Assembly (NCBI RefSeq): GCF_004137245.1
Contig: NZ_SDWS01000001.1
Location: forward strand, 558,001 to 622,000
Length of the DNA: 64,000 nucleotides
DNA from: Nocardioides glacieisoli
Lineage (GTDB): Bacteria; Actinomycetota; Actinomycetes; Propionibacteriales; Nocardioidaceae
Direction of reading: 5' to 3'
Positions 1 through 7,958 of this stretch are shown in pieces; position 1 is the stretch's first letter, and the number at the start of each line of letters is the position of its first letter. The notes under the pieces were generated by a model. That model ran no database searches and was not told where the DNA came from. It saw only the letters and a program-made list of their open reading frames with translations. Made by a program: the position numbers and the translations under genes.

Positions 1-1
1 C

Positions 2-220
2 GGTCTGGCCGACCCGGTCCGCGCGGTCTTCATCCGCGCGCCGTGGGTCGAGGCGGTCGACGGCGACGTCGAGGTGCTGGCTCGGGTCGAGGACGGGCCT
101 GCCGCGGGTAGGATCGTCGCGGTCCGTCAAGGCCCCCTGATGGCGACCTCGTTCCACCCGGAGGTCGGCAGCGACGACCGCGTCCACGGCATGTTCGTGG
201 ACCTGGTGCGCTCGGCCTGA
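2..220 (+). CDS. pdxT: Pyridoxal 5'-phosphate synthase glutaminase subunit PdxT, C-terminal part
   Basis: The window opens inside this frame, so only the last 72 codons are present. PdxT is the glutaminase half of the PdxS/PdxT complex and releases ammonia from glutamine for vitamin B6 (PLP) synthesis in the cytoplasm. The visible part holds the family signature FIRAPW, then a short beta region, then ATSFHPEV, whose His and Glu are the second and third members of the Cys-His-Glu glutaminase triad. The nucleophile Cys lies off the left edge. It ends 36 bp before yebC; pdxS-pdxT-yebC-ruvC is a common actinobacterial order, which supports the call. Confidence 0.9.
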   Translation, partial: GLADPVRAVFIRAPWVEAVDGDVEVLARVEDGPAAGRIVAVRQGPLMATSFHPEVGSDDRVHGMFVDLVRSA

Positions 221-256
221 CGACGTACACCACGACGACGAGAAGCAGAGGTACCG

Positions 257-1042
257 ATGTCCGGCCACTCCAAGTGGGCAACGACCAAGCACAAGAAGGC
301 CGCGGTCGACGCCAAGCGCGGCAAGCTCTTCGCCAAGCTGATCAAGAACATCGAGGTCGCGGCGAAGCAGGGCGGCGGCGACCCCGCCGGCAACCCGACG
401 CTCTACGACGCCATCCAGAAGGCGAAGAAGAACTCGGTCCCCAACAAGAACATCGACTCCGCGCTCAAGCGCGGCTCCGGTGCCGAGTCGGGCGGGGTCG
501 ACTACAAGACGATCTCCTACGAGGTCTACGGCCCGCAGGGCGTCGCGATCCTGGTCGAGTGCCTCACCGACAACACCAACCGTGCCGCGATGGAGGTCCG
601 CACCGCGGTGACCCGCAACGGCGGCACCATGGCCGACCCCGGCTCCGTCTCGCGGCTGTTCACCCGCAAGGGGATCGTCGTCGTGCCGAAGTCGCAGGAG
701 CACGACGGCTCGGTCCGTGAGGTGTCCGAGGACGACGTCCTCGAGGCCACCCTCGACGCCGGCGCCGAGGAGGTCAGCGACCTCGACGACGTCTTCCAGG
801 TGCAGAGCGAGGCCACCGATGTCGTCGCCGTCCGCACGGCCCTCCAGGACGCCGGCATCGACTACGACTCCGCCGATGTCGAGTTCGTGCCCAGCATGGA
901 GATCCCCGTCGACGCCTCCGGCGCCGGCAAGGTGATGCACCTCGTCGACGCCCTCGAGGACCTCGACGACGTCCAGGACGTCTTCACCAACGTCGACGTC
1001 CCCGCCGACGTCCTCGCCGAGCTCGAGGCCGCCGACGCCTGA
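257..1042 (+). CDS. yebC: YebC/PmpR family DNA-binding regulatory or translation-associated protein
   Basis: This 261-residue protein has the highly conserved YebC N-terminus [20 protein letters not shown], the usual length of about 250, and the acidic C-terminal domain (many Asp/Glu near residues 150-260). Family members bind nucleic acid; they were long annotated as transcriptional regulators, and recent work on some members links them to relief of ribosome stalling. Which role applies here cannot be read from sequence. The ATG start follows an AGAGG-like ribosome site. In many actinobacteria ruvC follows directly; here about 1.4 kb of extra DNA intervenes (see the hairpin repeats). Confidence 0.95.
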   Translation: MSGHSKWATTKHKKAAVDAKRGKLFAKLIKNIEVAAKQGGGDPAGNPTLYDAIQKAKKNSVPNKNIDSALKRGSGAESGGVDYKTISYEVYGPQGVAILVECLTDNTNRAAMEVRTAVTRNGGTMADPGSVSRLFTRKGIVVVPKSQEHDGSVREVSEDDVLEATLDAGAEEVSDLDDVFQVQSEATDVVAVRTALQDAGIDYDSADVEFVPSMEIPVDASGAGKVMHLVDALEDLDDVQDVFTNVDVPADVLAELEAADA

Positions 1043-1074
1043 CGGGCCACCCGCCCGGCCCGCGCACCTCACCC

Positions 1075-1150
1075 GCTGTAACGCCGGGTTAGTACTTGTA
1101 CCCATCCGGACATATCCAGGTCGGTACAGCTACTAACCCGGCGTTACAGC
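1075..1150. repeat. 76-bp nested hairpin repeat, copy A
   Basis: The outer arms GCTGTAACGCCGGGTTAGTA (1075-1094) and its exact reverse complement (1131-1150) form a perfect 20-bp inverted repeat. Inside lies a second imperfect pair, TGTACCCA near 1098 and TCGGTACA near 1122. A second copy of the same 76 bp and the same orientation lies at 2268-2343, differing at seven positions. It begins 33 bp after the yebC stop. It could be a bidirectional terminator, a REP/MITE-like repeat, or the edge of a mobile cassette. Confidence 0.85.
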
Positions 1151-1248
1151 GGCGGCGGGCGAACCACCAGCCGTCCACAGCAGCCCGCGTATCGCGCGAA
1201 TCCACAGGTGCTGGCCCAACAGCGGTCCATGCGTCGGTGGACATCTCG

Positions 1249-2256
1249 ATGCTCGGCCACATGTACCTGCCGACCATCGTGCTGATGAACTCCCAGCACG
1301 GACTCATCACCGCTCGTCAGTTGAGGACCGCCGGCCTCACCGGTAACGACGTCCGCGGCCTCGTCCGTGCCGGGAAGGTCCTCCGCGTTCGGCACGGGGT
1401 GTACGTCGACACTGACGCGTGGGAGGGCCTGGACCCGTTCCGGGAGCGGCCCGTGCTGCGGATGCGGGCAGCGCAGCTGAGCCTCACCTCGACGTCGTAC
1501 GCCTTCAGCCACGACTCGTCCTCGATCGTCCTCGGCCTGGGAGCCCCGGATCCACGGTCTGCCCTGGTCCACCTGAGCCGGACCAAGGTCCATGGCGACG
1601 CCGTCCGCGCCGGCGTGAAGCACCACCTCGCGCCGTACCTCCCCGGTGACGTGGAGGAAGTCGACGGCCTGCGCGTCCTCGACCGTCCGCGGACGGCGCT
1701 CGACATGGTGCGCGAGCACGGGCGCGCCCACGGGCTGGCCGCCTGCGACGCTGCGATGCGCCACGGCGTTACGCGCGAGGAGCTGTGGGAGAGGCTCGCG
1801 CGCATGAAGGACTGGCCGCACAGCCGCTGCATGAGGTGGTGCATCGAGCACGCCGAGCCGCTGGCGGAGACCTATCTCGAGTCCCTCGTCCGCGACTTCG
1901 TCCTCGAGCTCGGTATAGGCCGTCCCGAGCTCCAGTTCGGCCTGTCTGACGGCGTCACGACGGCCTTCGCCGACATGGTCGTCAAGCGACACTTCTTCGA
2001 GGCGGACGGACTCCTCAAGTACGCGCCGGACAACCCGAGCGGCATGGCACCGGCAGCCGTGCTCACAGAGGAGAAGCAGCGCCACGACTTCCTCACCGGC
2101 TTCAAGCTGGGCGGCTCGCGCCTGACGTACGTCGACCTGTTCGCCGGCCGCCGGGCCGCGCTCGCCCGTGCTGCCCGGGAATTCGCCGACACCTGCTCCC
2201 GCTTCGGGACCGACACCGATGACCTCGTGCCGTACCGCGTGCAACGCCGCCGGTGA
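1249..2256 (+). CDS. AbiEi-like antitoxin-domain / VSR-like (DUF559-type) nuclease-fold protein
   Basis: About 335 residues from the chosen ATG. The N-terminal part (SQHGLITARQLRTAGLTGND, then VRAGKVLRVRHGVYV) is the winged-helix AbiEi_4-type domain found in type IV antitoxins. The C-terminal part (FEADGLLKY, EEKQRHDFL, then SRLTYVDL) follows the pattern of DUF559/VSR-like PD-(D/E)XK domains. Such two-domain proteins are common in Nocardioides and often lack an adjacent toxin; none is seen here. The frame extends upstream into repeat copy A to a TTG at 1096, but that extension is low-complexity repeat translation. ATG 1285 is another possible start. The gene sits alone between two hairpin repeats, suggesting insertion. 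Its function is unproven. Confidence 0.75.
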   Translation: MLGHMYLPTIVLMNSQHGLITARQLRTAGLTGNDVRGLVRAGKVLRVRHGVYVDTDAWEGLDPFRERPVLRMRAAQLSLTSTSYAFSHDSSSIVLGLGAPDPRSALVHLSRTKVHGDAVRAGVKHHLAPYLPGDVEEVDGLRVLDRPRTALDMVREHGRAHGLAACDAAMRHGVTREELWERLARMKDWPHSRCMRWCIEHAEPLAETYLESLVRDFVLELGIGRPELQFGLSDGVTTAFADMVVKRHFFEADGLLKYAPDNPSGMAPAAVLTEEKQRHDFLTGFKLGGSRLTYVDLFAGRRAALARAAREFADTCSRFGTDTDDLVPYRVQRRR

Positions 2257-2267
2257 CCCCAAACGCT

Positions 2268-2343
2268 GCTGTAACGCCGGGTTACTGCTTGTACCCACCC
2301 GGATAAATCCAAGTGGGTACAGCTACTAACCCGGCGTTACAGC
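2268..2343. repeat. 76-bp nested hairpin repeat, copy B
   Basis: Second copy of the element at 1075-1150, in the same orientation, 11 bp after the nuclease-like gene. The outer arms pair over 17 consecutive positions plus one of the last three. The inner arms TGTACCCAC (2290-2298) and GTGGGTACA (2313-2321) pair perfectly around a 14-nt loop, so copy B has the better inner stem and copy A the better outer stem. The element precedes ruvC by about 160 bp. Confidence 0.85.
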
Positions 2344-2505
2344 GGCGCGCGGGAGCGGGGCAGGCGGGCGCCGGGGATCGGGCACCGGGGGAGCCCCCCG
2401 CGTGTCGTACGCCGCCCGGTGGCCGCGGCCGGTTAGCGTTTGCCGGACGAACATGTGTTCGGACGGCGAGGCGGCCAGGACGGCCAGGCGGAGAGGGGTG
2501 GCGGA

Positions 2506-3051
2506 GTGCGGGTGCTCGGCATCGACCCCGGCCTCACGAGGTGCGGCGTCGGAGTGGTCGACGGCAGCGTCGGCCGCCCGCTGACGATGGTCGACGTGGG
2601 CGTGATCCGCACGAGCGCGGACCTCCCGATCGCCCAGCGGCTGGTGAGCATCGAGAAGGGCCTCGACGCCTGGATCGAGGAGCACCAGCCCGACGCGGTC
2701 GCCGTCGAGCGCGTCTTCGCCCGCTCCGACTCCAGCACCATCATGGGCACCGCCCAGGCCAGCGGGATCGCGCTCGTCGTGGCCGCGCGTCGCGGCCTGC
2801 CGATCGCGATGCACACCCCCAGCGAGGTGAAGGCCGCCGTCTCCGGCAACGGCCGCGCCGACAAGGCCCAGGTCGGCGCAATGGTGGTTCGGATCCTGCG
2901 CCTCGCCGAGATGCCCAAGCCAGCCGACGCCGCCGACGCCCTCGCCCTGGCCATCACCCACGTCTGGCGCGGCTCGGCCAACACCCGGCTCGAGGAAGCG
3001 GTGGCCCGCGCGAAGGCACAGCAGAGGAAGGCCCCAGTGAGGACCCGATGA
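2506..3051 (+). CDS. ruvC: Crossover junction endodeoxyribonuclease RuvC
   Basis: RuvC resolves Holliday junctions by paired nicking, working with the RuvAB branch-migration motor encoded next. The 181-residue product starts MRVLGIDPGLTRCGVG with catalytic Asp7, has Glu68 in AVERVF, and a C-terminal acidic cluster in PADAADALALAITH. GTG at 2506 is chosen because it places the first catalytic Asp at residue 7 as in the family; the frame is open further upstream but without family similarity. The stop overlaps the ruvA start in ATGA, implying translational coupling. Confidence 0.95.
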   Translation: MRVLGIDPGLTRCGVGVVDGSVGRPLTMVDVGVIRTSADLPIAQRLVSIEKGLDAWIEEHQPDAVAVERVFARSDSSTIMGTAQASGIALVVAARRGLPIAMHTPSEVKAAVSGNGRADKAQVGAMVVRILRLAEMPKPADAADALALAITHVWRGSANTRLEEAVARAKAQQRKAPVRTR

Positions 3052-3647
3052 TCGCCTTCGTCCGCGGCGAGGTCGCCGCCGTCACGCTCACCAGCGCCGT
3101 GCTCGAGGTCGGTGGTGTCGGCCTCGAGCTGATGTGCACCCCCGGCACCCTCGCCACCCTGCGCGTCGGGCGGTCCGCCATCCTGCCCACGAGCATGGTC
3201 GTGCGCGAGGACAGCCTGACGATCTTCGGCTTCCTCGACGAGGACGAGAAGCAGGTCTTCGAGATCGTCCAGACCGCCTCCGGGGTCGGTCCCAAGGTCG
3301 CCCAGGCGATCGTCGCGGTGATGAGCCCCGACGACGTACGCCGCGCGATCATGACCGAGGACGTCAAGGCGCTCACCCGCGTCCCGGGCATCGGCCAGAA
3401 GGGCGCCCAGCGGATCATCCTCGAGCTCAAGGACCGCATCGGCCCGCCCACGGGCGGCCACCACGCCACGACCGGGGCGAAGCCGCAGGAGGCCTGGCGC
3501 GACCAGGTGCAGCAGGGGCTCGTGGGCCTCGGCTGGTCGGCCAAGGAGTCGGAGAAGGCGGTCGACGCCGTCGCCCCCGACGCCGGCGAGATCCCCGACG
3601 TCGCTGCACTCATGCGCGCAGCCCTGCGCACCCTGAGCAAGGCGTAG
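3048..3647 (+). CDS. ruvA: Holliday junction branch migration protein RuvA
   Basis: The 199-residue protein begins MIAFVRGEVAAV, typical of the RuvA OB-fold domain, followed by tandem helix-hairpin-helix motifs (VGPKVAQAIV and VPGIGQKGAQRII) and a C-terminal three-helix domain that contacts RuvB. RuvA tetramers clamp the four-way junction and load RuvB rings. It overlaps ruvC by 4 bp and ends 6 bp before ruvB, so the three genes form one resolvasome operon. Confidence 0.95.
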   Translation: MIAFVRGEVAAVTLTSAVLEVGGVGLELMCTPGTLATLRVGRSAILPTSMVVREDSLTIFGFLDEDEKQVFEIVQTASGVGPKVAQAIVAVMSPDDVRRAIMTEDVKALTRVPGIGQKGAQRIILELKDRIGPPTGGHHATTGAKPQEAWRDQVQQGLVGLGWSAKESEKAVDAVAPDAGEIPDVAALMRAALRTLSKA

Positions 3648-3653
3648 GGGCCG

Positions 3654-4748
3654 ATGAACTGGGACGACGTGGACGACGACACGGAGACCGAGCTGAGCCA
3701 GGCCGAGCTCAGCCACCTCCAGCGCCTCACCGACGCCGAGGCCGACGGCGACGAGCGGGCGGTGGAGGCAGCGCTGCGCCCGAAGACCCTCGACGAGGTG
3801 GTCGGGCAGGTGCGCGTACGCGACCAGCTCGGGCTCGTCCTGGAGGCGGCCCGCCGCAGGGGCCGGGCGCCCGACCACGTCCTGCTCTCCGGCCCGCCCG
3901 GGCTCGGCAAGACCACCCTCGCGATGATCATCGCCGGCGAGATGAGCACTCCGCTGCGGCTGACGAGCGGTCCGGCGATCACCCACGCCGGCGACCTCGC
4001 CGCGATCCTGTCCGGGCTCAACGAGGGCGACGTGCTCTTCGTCGACGAGATCCACCGGATGTCGCGGCCGGCCGAGGAGCTGCTCTACATGGCGATGGAG
4101 GACTTCCGGGTCGACGTCGTCATCGGCAAGGGCCCCGGCGCCACGGCGATCCCGATCGACATCCCGCCGTTCACCCTCGTCGGCGCGACGACCCGCGCTG
4201 GCCTGCTGCCCGGACCGCTGCGCGACCGCTTCGGCTTCACCGCCCACCTCGAGTTCTACGAGCCCCACGAGCTCGACCAGATCGTGCACCGCTCCGCAGG
4301 CCTCCTCGGGGTGCACCTCACTTCGGAGGGCTCCCGCGAGATCGCCGGCCGATCCCGCGGCACCCCCCGCATCGCCAACCGGCTGCTGCGCCGGGTCCGC
4401 GACTACGCGCAGGTGCGCGCCGACGGCGTCCTGACGCTGCCGGTGGCACAGGCCGCGCTCGAGCTGTTCGAGGTCGACGAGTCCGGGCTCGACCGTCTCG
4501 ACCGAGGCGTGCTGGACGTGCTCTGCCGCCGCTTCGGCGGGGGACCGGTCGGCATCTCGACGCTCGCCGTCGCCGTCGGCGAGGAGCGCGAGACCGTCGA
4601 GGAGGTCGCCGAGCCGTTCCTGGTCCGCACCGGCCTGCTCGCCCGCACGCCGCGGGGCCGCGTCGCGACGCCCGCCGCCTGGCATCACCTCGGCCTCACC
4701 CCACCGCCGATCCCGACGGTCGACTCCACCCTGTTCGACGACGCCTGA
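3654..4748 (+). CDS. ruvB: Holliday junction branch migration ATPase RuvB
   Basis: AAA+ motor that drives branch migration on junctions bound by RuvA. The protein has 364 residues with Walker A GPPGLGKT at about 80-87, Walker [10 protein letters not shown], sensor 1 GATTRAGLL with the arginine-finger region LRDRFG, and a C-terminal winged helix. An acidic N-terminal extension of about 40 residues before [12 protein letters not shown] is a little longer than in E. coli, as usual in actinobacteria. The stop is followed after 54 bp by yajC. Confidence 0.96.
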   Translation: MNWDDVDDDTETELSQAELSHLQRLTDAEADGDERAVEAALRPKTLDEVVGQVRVRDQLGLVLEAARRRGRAPDHVLLSGPPGLGKTTLAMIIAGEMSTPLRLTSGPAITHAGDLAAILSGLNEGDVLFVDEIHRMSRPAEELLYMAMEDFRVDVVIGKGPGATAIPIDIPPFTLVGATTRAGLLPGPLRDRFGFTAHLEFYEPHELDQIVHRSAGLLGVHLTSEGSREIAGRSRGTPRIANRLLRRVRDYAQVRADGVLTLPVAQAALELFEVDESGLDRLDRGVLDVLCRRFGGGPVGISTLAVAVGEERETVEEVAEPFLVRTGLLARTPRGRVATPAAWHHLGLTPPPIPTVDSTLFDDA

Positions 4749-4756
4749 GGGAGAAG

Positions 4757-4762
4757 TAGACT
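4757..4762 (+). promoter_or_regulatory. Putative -10 element (TAGACT) upstream of yajC
   Basis: TAGACT preceded by G (GTAGACT) lies just after the ruvB stop and 40 bp before yajC. The same hexamer precedes relA, where it sits 6 nt before the start codon. No clear -35 is seen. A Shine-Dalgarno-like GAGGAG at about 4790-4795 lies 7 nt before the yajC GTG, consistent with a leadered transcript from here. Confidence 0.35.
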
Positions 4763-4802
4763 CCGGGCGCTCACGCACCCGACCCCCTCGAGGAGCCCCG
4801 CC

Positions 4803-5099
4803 GTGAACGACCTCGCCGCACTTCTTCCCCTGGTCGCCATCCTGGCCCTGTTCTGGTTCATGGTGGTCCGCCCCCAGCGGCGCCGCCAGCAGGAGGTGAT
4901 CGCGCTGCAGAACAGCATCGAGGTCGGCCAGCAGGTCATGATGTCCTCGGGCATCTACGGCACCGTCCGGTCGGTCACCGACGACACGGCCCGCCTCGAG
5001 ATCGCCCCCGGCACCGAGATCCAGATCGCCCGCGCGGCGATCGCGCGAGTGGTCGAGCCCGACCACGGCGTGGTCGACGGACCGGCCACCGATGCCTGA
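4803..5099 (+). CDS. yajC: Preprotein translocase subunit YajC
   Basis: Small 98-residue membrane protein with a single N-terminal transmembrane helix (LAALLPLVAILALFWFMVV) followed by the conserved RPQRRRQQE basic stretch and the soluble domain with GIYGTV. YajC associates with SecDF-YidC at the Sec translocon. It starts at GTG with GAGGAG 7 nt upstream. In most actinobacteria secD and secF follow immediately, but here the next gene, overlapping by 8 bp, is apt. No SecD or SecF sequence is found anywhere in the window. Confidence 0.93.
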   Translation: MNDLAALLPLVAILALFWFMVVRPQRRRQQEVIALQNSIEVGQQVMMSSGIYGTVRSVTDDTARLEIAPGTEIQIARAAIARVVEPDHGVVDGPATDA

Positions 5100-5640
5100 C
5101 CGGCGTACGGCCCAGGAGGCGCTCGAGCGCCTCACCGTCGACGTCCCCGACTGGCCGCAGGAGGGCGTGACGTTCAAGGACATCACGCCGGTCCTCGCCG
5201 ACCACCACGCCTTCTCCGCGATCATCACCGCCCTCGCGGCGGCCGGTCGCGACGACCACGGCAACGTCGTGGTCGACAAGGTCGTCGGCATGGAGGCCCG
5301 CGGCTTCATCCTCGCCGCGCCCGTCGCCCTGGCGCTCGGCATCGGCTTCGTCCCGATCCGCAAGGCGGGCAAGCTCCCGCGCGAGACCCACGCGGTGTCG
5401 TACGCACTGGAGTACGGCGAGGCGACCCTCGAGGTGCACCGCGACGCGATCGACGCCGGCGACCGGGTGCTCATGGTCGACGACGTCCTGGCCACCGGCG
5501 GCACCGTCGCCGCCACCCAGGAGCTCATCGAGGCGTGCGGCGGCACCGCCACCGGCGTGGCCGTGCTGATGGAGCTGGGCTTCCTCGACCCGCGCTCGCG
5601 GACCGGCGACCTGCCCGTCAGCACCCTGCTGACCATCTGA
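5092..5640 (+). CDS. apt: Adenine phosphoribosyltransferase
   Basis: Purine salvage enzyme converting adenine and PRPP to AMP. The 182-residue product has VVGMEARGFILAAPVA, the hood region FVPIRKAGKLP, and the PRPP-binding loop VLMVDDVLATGGT near residues 124-136. It starts at ATG inside the end of yajC (8-bp overlap) and ends 29 bp before relA. The apt-relA pair is standard in actinobacteria; the direct junction with yajC is not. Confidence 0.95.
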   Translation: MPDRRTAQEALERLTVDVPDWPQEGVTFKDITPVLADHHAFSAIITALAAAGRDDHGNVVVDKVVGMEARGFILAAPVALALGIGFVPIRKAGKLPRETHAVSYALEYGEATLEVHRDAIDAGDRVLMVDDVLATGGTVAATQELIEACGGTATGVAVLMELGFLDPRSRTGDLPVSTLLTI

Positions 5641-5657
5641 CCCCTCGCGCCACTCAC

Positions 5658-5663
5658 TAGACT
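5658..5663 (+). promoter_or_regulatory. Putative -10 element of a leaderless relA promoter
   Basis: TAGACT lies exactly 6 nt before the relA ATG, with no Shine-Dalgarno sequence in between. This spacing puts the transcription start at or within 1 nt of the start codon, so relA probably has a leaderless transcript. The -35 region around 5635 is not consensus. Confidence 0.5.
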
Positions 5664-5669
5664 CTGTGC

Positions 5670-7952
5670 ATGGCTGAGGAGCAGGCACCGGCGCAGGAGG
5701 TCAGGGCCCCGCTGACCGCGCGCGGCATGCGTGCGCGCCTCGCCCGCGTCGGCACCAAGCCGCCGTCGTCCAACCCGGTCCTCGAGCCGCTCTTCCGCGC
5801 CGTGCGGGCCAACCACCCGAAGGCCGATCTCGCCCTCCTCGAGCGCGCCTACGCCGAGGCCGACAAGTGGCACACCGGCCAGATGCGCAAGAGCGGCGAC
5901 CCCTACATCACCCACCCGCTCGCGGTGACCACGATCCTCGCCGACATCGGCATGACCGAGCCGACGCTGGTCGCCGCGCTGCTCCACGACACGGTCGAGG
6001 ACACGCCGTACACCCTCGAGGCGCTCCGCGCCGACTTCGGTGACGAGGTCGCCGTCCTGGTCGACGGCGTGACCAAGCTCGACAAGGTGCAGTACGGCGA
6101 CTCGGCGCAGGCCGAGACCATCCGCAAGATGATCGTCGCGATGTCGCGCGACATCCGGGTGCTGGTGATCAAGCTCGCCGACCGGCTCCACAACATGCGC
6201 ACCCTGCGCTACGTGCCGGCGGCCTCGCAGGAGCGGTCGTCGCGCGAGACCCTCGACATCTACGCCCCGCTGGCGCACCGGCTCGGCATGAACACCCTCA
6301 AGTGGGAGCTCGAGGACCTCGCCTTCGCGACCCTCCACCCCAAGATCTATGACGAGATCGTGCGGATGGTCGCCGAGCGGGCGCCGTCGCGCGACTCGTT
6401 CCTGTCCGAGGTCGTCACCGAGATCGAGCAGGACCTCAAGGCGGCGAAGATCAACGGCAAGGTGACGGGCCGCCCGAAGCACTACTACTCGATCTACCAG
6501 AAGATGATCGTCGGCGGCCGCGACTTCTCCGACATCTACGACCTGGTCGGCATCCGCATCCTCGTCGACGAGGACCGCGACTGCTACAGCGCGCTCGGGG
6601 TGATCCACTCGCGGTGGAACCCGGTCCTGGGGCGGTTCAAGGACTACGTCGCGATGCCGAAGTTCAACATGTACCAGTCGCTTCACACGACGGTGATCGG
6701 TCCGGCGGGCAAGCCCGTGGAGGTGCAGATCCGGACGTTCTCCCAGCACCGTCGCGCGGAGTACGGCGTCGCGGCGCACTGGAAGTACAAGGAGAACAGC
6801 AAGGCCGGCGTCGACACCGACCGCCTCGGGGACAAGGACGACCTCACCTGGTTGCGCCAGCTGCTCGACTGGCAGAGCGAGGTCGACGACCCGGGCGAGT
6901 TCCTGGAGTCGCTGCGCTTCGAGATGAACCAGCAGCAGGTCTACGTCTTCACCCCCCGCGGCGACGTCATCCCGCTGCCGATGGGCGCGACGCCCGTCGA
7001 CTTCGCGTACGCCGTCCACACCGAGGTGGGCCACCACACGATCGGGTCGCGGGTCAACGGCCGCCTGGTGCCGCTGGAGTCGACCCTCGACAACGGCGAC
7101 GTGGTCGAGGTCTTCACCTCCAAATCGCCCACCTCGGGTCCGTCCCGCGACTGGCTCAACTTCGTCCAGTCGCCGCGCGCCCGCAACAAGATCCGCCAGT
7201 GGTTCACCAAGGAGCGGCGCGAGGAGGCCATCGAGCGCGGCAAGGACCAGATCGCCAAGCTGATGCGCAAGGAGGGCCTGCCCCTCACCCGCCTGATGAC
7301 CCACGACGTCCTGGCCCTGGTGGCCGAGCACTTCCACCACGCCGACGTCTCCGCGCTCTATGCCGCGGTCGGCGAGGGCAACCTCAGCGCCCAGGCCGTC
7401 GTCCGCCGCGTGATCGACCTCCACGGCGGCGACGACGGTGCGGCGGAGGACATGTCCGAGGCCGTCACGATCACCGGCCGCTCGCGCGCCAAGCGCAGCC
7501 CCACCGACTCGGGCGTCATCGTCCCGGGTGTGGACGACCTCTGGGTCAAGCTCGCCAAGTGCTGCACGCCGGTGCCGCCCGACCCGATCCTCGGCTTCGT
7601 CACCAAGGGCGGGGGAGTCTCGGTGCACCGCAAGGACTGCACCAACGCCTCCAGCCTCCTCGGCCAGCCCGAGCGGGTCCTCGACGTCGAGTGGGCGCCG
7701 ACCTCGCAGTCGACCTTCCTCGTCAACATCCAGGTCGAGGCCCTCGACCGCGCGCGCCTGCTCTCCGACATCACGATGGCGCTCTCCGACGCGCACGTGA
7801 ACATCCTCAGTGCGACGCTCTCCACGACGCGCGACCGCGTCGCCAAGAGCCGGTTCTCCTTCGAGATGGCCGACGCTGCCCACCTCGACGGCGTGCTCCG
7901 CGCCGTCCGCGCCGTGCCCGGGGTGTTCGACGCCTACCGCGTCACCAGCTGA
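5670..7952 (+). CDS. relA: Bifunctional (p)ppGpp synthetase/hydrolase (RelA/SpoT family)
   Basis: Long RSH enzyme (760 residues) that makes and degrades the stringent-response alarmone. The N-terminal HD hydrolase domain is intact ([11 protein letters not shown], His106-Asp107). The synthetase domain follows ([12 protein letters not shown], then [13 protein letters not shown]), then TGS ([13 protein letters not shown]), a zinc-finger/helical region with [14 protein letters not shown], and a C-terminal ACT domain. Both active sites look functional, as in Rel of Mycobacterium. A TAGACT -10-like hexamer 6 nt upstream suggests leaderless expression. It converges on the DUF349 gene with no spacer: both stop codons lie in one 12-bp palindrome. 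Confidence 0.96.
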   Translation: MAEEQAPAQEVRAPLTARGMRARLARVGTKPPSSNPVLEPLFRAVRANHPKADLALLERAYAEADKWHTGQMRKSGDPYITHPLAVTTILADIGMTEPTLVAALLHDTVEDTPYTLEALRADFGDEVAVLVDGVTKLDKVQYGDSAQAETIRKMIVAMSRDIRVLVIKLADRLHNMRTLRYVPAASQERSSRETLDIYAPLAHRLGMNTLKWELEDLAFATLHPKIYDEIVRMVAERAPSRDSFLSEVVTEIEQDLKAAKINGKVTGRPKHYYSIYQKMIVGGRDFSDIYDLVGIRILVDEDRDCYSALGVIHSRWNPVLGRFKDYVAMPKFNMYQSLHTTVIGPAGKPVEVQIRTFSQHRRAEYGVAAHWKYKENSKAGVDTDRLGDKDDLTWLRQLLDWQSEVDDPGEFLESLRFEMNQQQVYVFTPRGDVIPLPMGATPVDFAYAVHTEVGHHTIGSRVNGRLVPLESTLDNGDVVEVFTSKSPTSGPSRDWLNFVQSPRARNKIRQWFTKERREEAIERGKDQIAKLMRKEGLPLTRLMTHDVLALVAEHFHHADVSALYAAVGEGNLSAQAVVRRVIDLHGGDDGAAEDMSEAVTITGRSRAKRSPTDSGVIVPGVDDLWVKLAKCCTPVPPDPILGFVTKGGGVSVHRKDCTNASSLLGQPERVLDVEWAPTSQSTFLVNIQVEALDRARLLSDITMALSDAHVNILSATLSTTRDRVAKSRFSFEMADAAHLDGVLRAVRAVPGVFDAYRVTS

Positions 7953-7958
7953 TCAGCT
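7947..7958. other. Perfect 12-bp palindrome holding both stop codons of a convergent pair
   Basis: AGCTGATCAGCT is its own reverse complement. The relA stop TGA is 7950-7952 and the opposite-strand stop (TCA on the plus strand) is 7953-7955, so relA and the DUF349 gene end back to back with zero spacing. There is no room for a terminator between them, so the two transcripts probably overlap unless each ends inside the opposing gene. Confidence 0.8.

Noticed and set aside
1096..1248. N-terminal extension of the AbiEi-like gene into hairpin repeat A
   Set aside because: Those codons are repeat sequence and produce the same NPALQRR peptide in the second repeat copy, so it is a by-product of the repeat and not a conserved protein part.
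2313..3047. Upstream extension of the ruvA frame beginning inside repeat copy B
   Set aside because: It overlaps ruvC completely and reads as Arg/Pro-rich low-complexity sequence; RuvA similarity begins only at ATG 3048.
2433..7883. Very long minus-strand open frame (over 1800 codons) opposite ruvC-relA
   Set aside because: It is the antisense shadow of strongly supported plus-strand genes, a usual effect of high GC at third positions; its translation is low-complexity Arg/Val/Asp/Glu without any domain.
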